NCBI RefSeq assembly: GCF_030247195.1
Contig: NC_080672.1
Location: 32,991,906-33,055,905 of the forward strand
Length of the DNA stretch: 64,000 nt
Direction: 5' to 3'
Source of the DNA: Topomyia yanbarensis
Taxonomy: Eukaryota; Arthropoda; Insecta; Diptera; Culicidae
Made by a program: the position numbers and the translations under genes. Below, piece by piece: positions 58,380-64,000 of this stretch (positions are counted from its first letter, which is position 1; the number at the start of each line of letters is the position of its first letter). The notes under the pieces are model-generated. The model searched no databases, had not been told where the DNA came from, and was given only the letters and a program-made list of their open reading frames with translations.

Positions 58380-58930
58380 CTACCGTGATGTCCTTATACA
58401 TAGAGAAGGCTTTTGATCGTGTCAATTTGAAGGTCCTTCCCGCGATACTAAAAGGTACAGTATCCTATTGAGACGTTGTCCTTCCGAAAAATTATTTTTT
58501 TAACGAAAGGTGTGCAGCACTGCGTCATTGATCGCGTTATAGCCTGCTTGATCGGTGAGACCTTGTGACAGAGGGAGCTTTCCCAGTCCAGTAGTCCTAT
58601 TATTTTCAATCTTGTGATAGAAGCAGTTTTAAAGGCGGTCGAAGAACTGGGAATCTTTCTTCTAAACCAAGGGGGGCACATAAAGCGTCCTATTACTCTT
58701 GCCTATGAAAATTGCAGTATTGTAGAGAAACCCAAGCGTCTGGAGACTGTCTTAAAGTGTATTAATGAGTGCCTGGTGTCCATAGCACTGGAATTGAATG
58801 GAAGCAAATGTCGGGTTATAGTTAGGAATCCCAATGGTCCATCGACTGCCCAGAAAAAAAAACATGTTTCGAACCACCTAGCCTTTCTCATGTGTCCAAA
58901 CTACGATTCCATGGCTGGTTATGTTCAATA
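58380..58930 (+). mobile_element. Non-LTR RT fragment
   Basis: Plus strand. IEKAFDRVNLK at 58400 (first catalytic Asp region of RT), a frame-shifted SPIIFNLVIEAVLKAVEELG (58600), then KCINECLVSIALELNGSKCR. The order fits a reverse transcriptase palm. The YxDD box is degraded (LAYENCSIV in its place). Clade uncertain. Confidence 0.55.
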
Positions 58931-58995
58931 AAATGATGGAAATGTATATTGAATATTCCCATACATGTGTCGACGCTGAAATACTTGAACCCAGA

Positions 58996-59020
58996 GGCGG
59001 ACCCCGGAGGAGGGTCCGCC
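58996..59020. repeat. GC-rich 9-bp hairpin
   Basis: GGCGGACCC (58996-59004) and GGGTCCGCC (59012-59020), 7-nt loop. May be one end of a repeat element, but no partner was seen. Confidence 0.5.
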
Positions 59021-59413
59021 GACAATTTTAAACGAGAAATTTTAAGCTTTTTTTTCGAGTTTATAGGGTTACTGTGCCTAATTCATCTTAGCTCCTCTAT
59101 TCATCCCACCCATTTGAGCACATTAGTAACACAGCAGTATCTGCTATCTCTATTCAACGCATTAGTTCAAATGGTAGGATGAATAAGGGTGCGTAGTACT
59201 CGACTTTTCATTTCGTTCAAACGCGAGTATTTTACATTTTCCAAGTCAGATTTTTTATTCATCTGCTTCTTAGAAACGAAGCAAAGATATTGATAGTCTA
59301 CTTTCTACTTCTGCCGTAGTCAGACATACAATCGAGCCAAGTGAACAACAGGCCTCTCGATCTGGTGTGCATTGTCTCGAGAACAAAGGAAATATCGGAT
59401 TATTCTTGTCATA

Positions 59414-60523
59414 ATGAGTAAAGTTGACGAAAAAGCTCTACTCCAACCCAACGCTGCGGTCGTTGACTTTAAATTTTGTTTAAAACGACCGAGTTTTAGT
59501 GAAGTGCAATACCTTCTGAAGGTAAAAATGCAACTTAGGCTTGCGGAAGTCTTGTACCTTCAGTATCATCATCTTCGCAATGTAGTGTTAATATCATTCA
59601 ACACGTTAGCACAAGCCGAGCGTTTCGTTTTGAAGAACAACTTAAAACACGTGGTTGAAAGTGACAACGTTGGAATTAAGATTCCCGTATACATTGAGAA
59701 TGATTATATAGATGTAAGGTTATATGACCTATCACCTCGTACCCCTCCTGAGCCAATTGCAAAATACATGTCGTAATACGGAGAAGTAGAATCCGTTACA
59801 CCTGATACTTGGAGAAACTTCTTCCAGGGTACTCCAAACGGCGTTTTTATAGTGAGGATGCGGATTGAAAGGCCTATATCCTCCTACTTGACAATAAAAC
59901 TTAAAACTCACGGAACTACAATTATGCAAACTACGCTATGCACCCATGAGGGGCAAACTCCTACGTGCAAGTATTGTAATCAGACAGCTCATCATGGACA
60001 ACCTTGCGCGGAAGATGCAGAGGAAAATGCATCTCAACCGATTGCCAACTCATCTACGGCAAACCAACCTAAAACAGAGTTTTCAATACCAATGCCTGAA
60101 CCACAAACGGTGGCCAAATTTGTGGCAGCTGATCAGACCATAATGACAACCGCAAAAGAATCATCCAGCACCACAAAAGCAACTGTAAGCAACATCGGCA
60201 ACGAATGCAGTAACAATGACGACGGATTTAAACTGATCAACAATAAGTGCAAGAAGCAAGGGAGAACATCTGATCCCGGACACCAAGCCAACTTCGACCG
60301 GGACGTGAAAAACAAGAGAGAATTAAATGACCCCCTGACACTGTTTGCCAACAGACATCGCGAAAAAAGGTCTCCGCTCGCAATAAAAAGTTGCGCGCAC
60401 GAGATCCAATTAAGTAATTCTTGTTTGTATTTTTATTTTTACATGTATTGTAAACGTATAAAAGATCCACGGCTCCGTTAAGCTACCGCTATGAGCCGTG
60501 TCAAATAAACGAATTAAAAAAAG
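59414..60523 (+). mobile_element. Gag-only non-LTR element, best-preserved copy
   Basis: An open frame of 356 codons (59414-60481) with one in-frame TAA at codon 121 (59774-59776), so the gag would be truncated unless read through. After the stop the frame continues with GEVESVTPDTWRNFFQG, VRMRIERPISSYLTIKLK and a zinc knuckle C185-x2-C188-x4-H193-x4-C198, then a Ser/Thr/Asn-rich tail. The first half (KVKMQLRLAEVLYLQYHH, then AERFVLKNN, YIDVRLYDLSP) looks RRM-like. The ORF runs directly into a 3' hairpin (CACGGCTC 60468-60475 and GAGCCGTG 60493-60500) and TCAAATAAACGAATTAAAA. No endonuclease or RT follows. Mobility would need another element's enzymes. Confidence 0.8.
60468..60523 (+). other. 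3' hairpin and A-rich tail of the gag-only element
   Basis: 8-bp stem, loop containing AAGCTACCGC, then TCAAATAAACGAATTAAAAA. Nearly the same tail as the I-type element at 25681-25711. Confidence 0.75.
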
Positions 60524-60907
60524 ATGTTACCTATTTAAGCGCAATCCAATCACTGTAAGCCGAGTTATCAGAGAAATAGTGTGACATCGTGACTAATGAG
60601 ATGAATAAGGGCCCGTCTACCCTATCACATCTCAACGTTTCATGCATTTTCGACTTCGTCTCATCAGAAACCGACACTAACGACAGATTAGAACAGACTT
60701 TGTGTTTGAATCGAACGACTGGTCAAACGCGATGTCCTGTACGAGCAGAAGTTCTGTTTATGCCGATGAGACATAATGAAGGAGAAACTTGTCTTGGCTT
60801 AGCAGGCCTATATGAAAGCACTATGGAGAAAAAGGGCAAAAAATTTTGGTAAAACCAGTCTTTGTACGTTAAGTGCACAAATCCTAACTTTAAAAAAAAT
60901 TGAAATA

Positions 60908-61245
60908 ATGGTGGTTCCAGTTTGTATGCGAATTTGCTGTGTAGCAGCACTCTTCAATCCGTAATTCCGGAACCGGAAGTCAAATCAATAAAAAACATTC
61001 AATAGTAGCCGATGGAAAGGTCGTACCTTTCACTTGAGACTAATTTTGTGCGAATCGGTCCAGCCATCTCTGAGAAATAGAGGTGACATTTTTTGACATA
61101 TATTCATACACACATACACACACAGACATTTTCCGATCTCGACGAACTGAGTCGAATGGTACATGACACTCGGCCCTCCGGGCCCAGATTATGATGGGCA
61201 CGTTCAGAGTGATTGCATAATCTTTCTATGTGAGAAAGGCAGAAA
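60908..61245 (+). repeat. Dispersed mosquito repeat, full-length copy
   Basis: Same block order as 12680-13020: GGTGGTTCCAGTTTGTATG, AATCCGTAATTCCGGAACCG, CGTACCTTTCACTTGAGAC, CCAGCCATCTCTGAGAAAT, (CACA)n, GATCTCGACGAACTGAGTCG, CGGCCCTCCGGGCC and a terminal CTTTCTATGTGAGAAAG hairpin. Confidence 0.78.
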
Positions 61246-61399
61246 ATTATTGAAAACTCAATCGGCGTACCTCTGAGTCGATTCCTAACCTAACCGAGAG
61301 ACTGTTCCAAATTTGAATCAAATCGGATGGCCCTAGAAATTTATATGAATATTTTCGGCAATTCGCACGAAGCACGAAGGTACATTTTCACTGCTAGGT

Positions 61400-61745
61400 T
61401 GCACTAAATGCATCACGACAAGTGGAAATAAGAAAGATTATTTTATTGTCCAAAACTTTGCCGAAGACTGTGATTCAATCCAACACCCTTTAGAGAATTT
61501 ATTAAACTTTTAATGAGGTGATGTCAGTGTTGTGTGTATTGTTAATACATGGTAATGTACGTGAGGATCGACTACAAAACTAACTCAGACATCATTAAGA
61601 CTTTAATAACTTTTCCCAGAAAAGTTGGATTGATTTGCAGTCTTCGGTAAAGTTGTAGACAATATAATTATCTTTGTTATGTTCACTTGCAGTGATAAAC
61701 TGATGCATGCAGTGGCACCAATTAATAACCATTAAAGTCTTCATG
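61400..61745. repeat. Imperfect inverted repeat with ~90-130-bp arms
   Basis: TTGCCGAAGACTGTGATTCA then ATCCAACA (61458-61485) has its inverse counterpart at 61618-61660 (TTGGATTGATTTGCAGTCTT, then CGG). Weaker pairing extends outward to about 61400 and 61745. Probably a foldback or MITE. No ORF. Confidence 0.6.
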
Positions 61746-61759
61746 TAAATTGTCGAAAA

Positions 61760-63770
61760 ATCCCAAACAAGTACGAACACGACGAGAAACCTAGTGTTGT
61801 TACGAAGAAAAACTATCGCGAAGAAAAGCCGTCTTCATCAACTGTGTTTTTGGGGCCATAACTCTTTGAAAGCAGCAACGAAACCGTCAGCACTACATCC
61901 AAGACCTTGCCGTCCGTTATTCACCTGGTAAGATTCCATTCCATTCAAGTATGCAGCGCTACGGGGAGCGATCCTTTTCCCAATGGCTAGAATTGGAAAA
62001 GGACAAGCAAAAATTGCACTTAGAGCTTGAAAATATGTATACTTTTAGCGAATCCTCTGACACTGCATGGTTTCACGCAACATATTATTATTCATGTTGT
62101 TAATACCAATTAAGAAAATCGAGTCCAATATGTTACAAATACTGAAATATCTATACAGAGTAGAATTTAATGCAAAATTCATCCCGTTTATTTTCCAACT
62201 TTTAATATGAAGGATTTCCAATTGGTCACAGTTGGGTTAGTTATGCACGAGTTAAGTATGCTCCAACAACAACAAGTGCACTCTAAGCTCTTTTCGATGA
62301 TTTGTTTTGAATACAGGATCGAATCACAACACCAAAATTCCAATCATACTAGGAAATAGACAAACCAATTGACGGTTTCTCCTAGTGGAACTAATCTGCC
62401 CAAAGTCAACTTCATTCGCGAGAACGGACAACACCCTAATCAGCATGTTTGTGTACAGTACACGGATCGTTGATGCGATAACACGACAACACCCAATCCC
62501 CACCCGGCGTACGGTAGTTGGTGACATGTCACCTCCACCCGAAACAAAAGCCCTGGCCACGGCTAATGGTGCCGACAAATGGACGGTACGGGATGAATGA
62601 AAGTGAAACGAATCGAGCCACGGCTCGTTTAACGTCGCACGCGTCAACTTGATGGTGCCCGAAAAGCCAGACACAATAAAGATATAACATCATCCCAATT
62701 CCGCCGGTCTCGGGAACAGTGTCGTCTCGTCTGGCAAGCCGGTTACTATTTCAGTTCATCCCTCATTGGCAGCTGCTCCATGGCGATGACTTCACCAGGA
62801 CGCACAGCAATGATGGTGATGAATATGCTGGGGACACGTTGGCTAATGCTACATGCATATATCGGCAGCAACAAACAACACACAACATTGTGATGAAGCA
62901 CGCGTCCTTCGTCCTATTTGCTGTAGAGCCACTCGGCACAGTATCGCTAGGAAGCTATTGTGCGTATGGAATGTTTTCGTATTCATGGAAAAATAGAAGA
63001 CCCCACTCACACGATGGATAGTGGGAGGTCCTTCTGTCCGAATCGGCTATTTTTTGCTATGGATTTGGACAAAAACAAACCAAAAATATAAGTAAACAAT
63101 TTTGCTTTCCTGGAAACCATTCCTCATACTACAAAAAGATATGAAAGTCTATGAAAAAATACAGATAATAGATCCATATAACGACCCTCAGACTAGACAT
63201 AGAAATTCGTCAACCGGAAGTGTGTGATATGGCAATGTTGATTGATCCATTCTGATCCGCTAAGAAAAACGAGATAACAGAGCTAGTGACCCACTACCCC
63301 GCCAAAGTAAACGGTGATCCATGTCAGAGTGCAATCGCTCGCAGCTCGGTGGGAGTCTTTTCCAAACACTAAAACCATCAATCATAGTTAATGCGTGCAA
63401 GATTGTCGTGACTTCTATTTATCAAAGTGACACCCAGCCGTCCCCATGTGTAGCGGACTGGTACGGACTGGTTTCCCGTAGCATTGCTCGTTTCGGGGAA
63501 ATCGCGCACCTTCTGGCCAAATTTGTTTGCGCCTAGGATAAAATATAGCGATGCGACACGTGACAAAAAGGCTACTACTTCATGTTTGTGCTCGGGGATG
63601 ATGAATGACCTATTATTGGAGCCTAATTTATCTTAATGACTAAGATATTTGCTAAATCAGTCAGAATAATTTACCATGCATATATTGTCAAGGTCAACAG
63701 GCAGCTCCCAAAATCCAGTACTCCTTGAACGTGACGACCAATTTTCGACAGTTTCGCGCCCGCTAAATTT
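61760..63770. other. Region upstream of the amine-oxidase-like gene
   Basis: GC-richer than the introns from about 62380. It should contain the promoter and 5' UTR of the gene starting at 63771, but I cannot place a transcription start. Open frames at 62324-62674, 62719-63021 and 63321-63536 have no recognised motif. No TM1-TM3 exon of the receptor was recognised here. Confidence 0.4.
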
Positions 63771-64000
63771 ATGTCAGAAAATCTCGATATCTACGACGTA
63801 ATTATCATCGGAGCCGGCCTATCCGGACTCTGCGCAGCCAAACATATTCGGGAGAAATGTAAAAACGTTAGCATTAAGCTGCTGGAACAGTCGGAGGCAG
63901 CGGGTGGCCTGCTGGATGGATTTAAGTCACGATGGATCACATCGCAGAATTTTCACGCCACTGAGCTTTGCCGAGAGCTTGGTGTTACGTTGGTGGAATT
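63771..64000 (+). CDS. Flavin-containing amine-oxidase-like protein, N-terminus (partial)
   Basis: An open frame from ATG 63771 to the window end, 76 complete codons. An in-frame TGA at 63732-63734 and no ATG between support the start. Residues 9-20 read DVIIIGAGLSGL, the GxGxxG dinucleotide fold that binds the ADP part of FAD. KLLEQSEAAGGLLDGF follows, with the Glu that contacts ribose and a GG-type motif as in monoamine- and polyamine-oxidase-type enzymes. The downstream FHATELCRELGVTLVE also fits that family. Such enzymes oxidise amines with O2 and FAD. The substrate and location cannot be told from this part. It is transcribed away from the receptor gene, and could be nested in a receptor intron if the missing receptor exons lie beyond 64000. 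Confidence 0.85.
   Translation, partial: MSENLDIYDVIIIGAGLSGLCAAKHIREKCKNVSIKLLEQSEAAGGLLDGFKSRWITSQNFHATELCRELGVTLVE

Overview
The window is nuclear DNA of a culicine-type mosquito. The grounds are the repeat content (I-, LOA-, Jockey- and RTE-type LINEs, a piggyBac relic, mariner relatives, many TIR elements and microsatellites) and a host gene whose short, cleanly spliced exons are separated by introns of several to more than 20 kb. Nothing bacterial, viral or CRISPR-like is present and I recognise no tRNA or rRNA.

Host genes. The main host gene is a class A G-protein-coupled receptor on the minus strand. Five phase-compatible exons can be read: TM4 (49973-50045), ECL2-TM5-ICL3 (40454-40860), TM6 (17018-17146), TM7 with NPxxY (16284-16409) and the last exon with the C-terminal tail (7787-8332). 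They join without a frameshift into 426 codons plus a stop. The exons for the N-terminus and TM1-TM3 were not found and probably lie beyond 64000. If so, almost the whole window is one receptor gene. A second host gene begins at 63771 on the plus strand: the N-terminus of a flavin-dependent amine-oxidase-like protein, cut by the window end and perhaps nested in a receptor intron.

Mobile DNA. The introns and 3' flank are full of transposons. The showpiece is a complete, structurally intact I-type non-LTR retrotransposon (19576-25711) with a 12-bp target-site duplication, gag ORF1, EN-RT-RNaseH ORF2 and a poly(A) tail. A 5'-truncated minus-strand relative lies at 54858-56215. A separate group of gag-only copies (4020-4460, 46440-47548 minus, 59414-60523, fragment 52610-53060) has no ORF2; the best copies end in a 3' hairpin and tail like those of the I-type element. 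Other relics are LOA-like (640-2150, 17590-17790, 54233-54500), Jockey-like (2870-4013, 29560-31722, 32410-33250), RTE-like (14590-15620, 26636-26720), mariner/Tc1-like (34640-35830, 47690-48400, 53490-53900) and piggyBac-like (11029-13106, holding a nested hAT MITE with an exact 8-bp duplication). TIR elements and MITEs lie at 8399, 9336, 10820, 30556, 36336, 44792, 50531, 56916 and 58067.

Layout. 1-7786: 3' flank of the receptor gene with old LINE relics. 7787-50045: receptor exons and repeat-filled introns. 50046-63770: probably another receptor intron, or intergenic DNA, with more relics. 63771-64000: start of the amine-oxidase-like gene. The observations I would follow first are the gag-only family with a 3' hairpin shared with an autonomous element, the reconstructed orphan receptor, and the strong hairpin just inside the 5' splice site after its TM4 exon.
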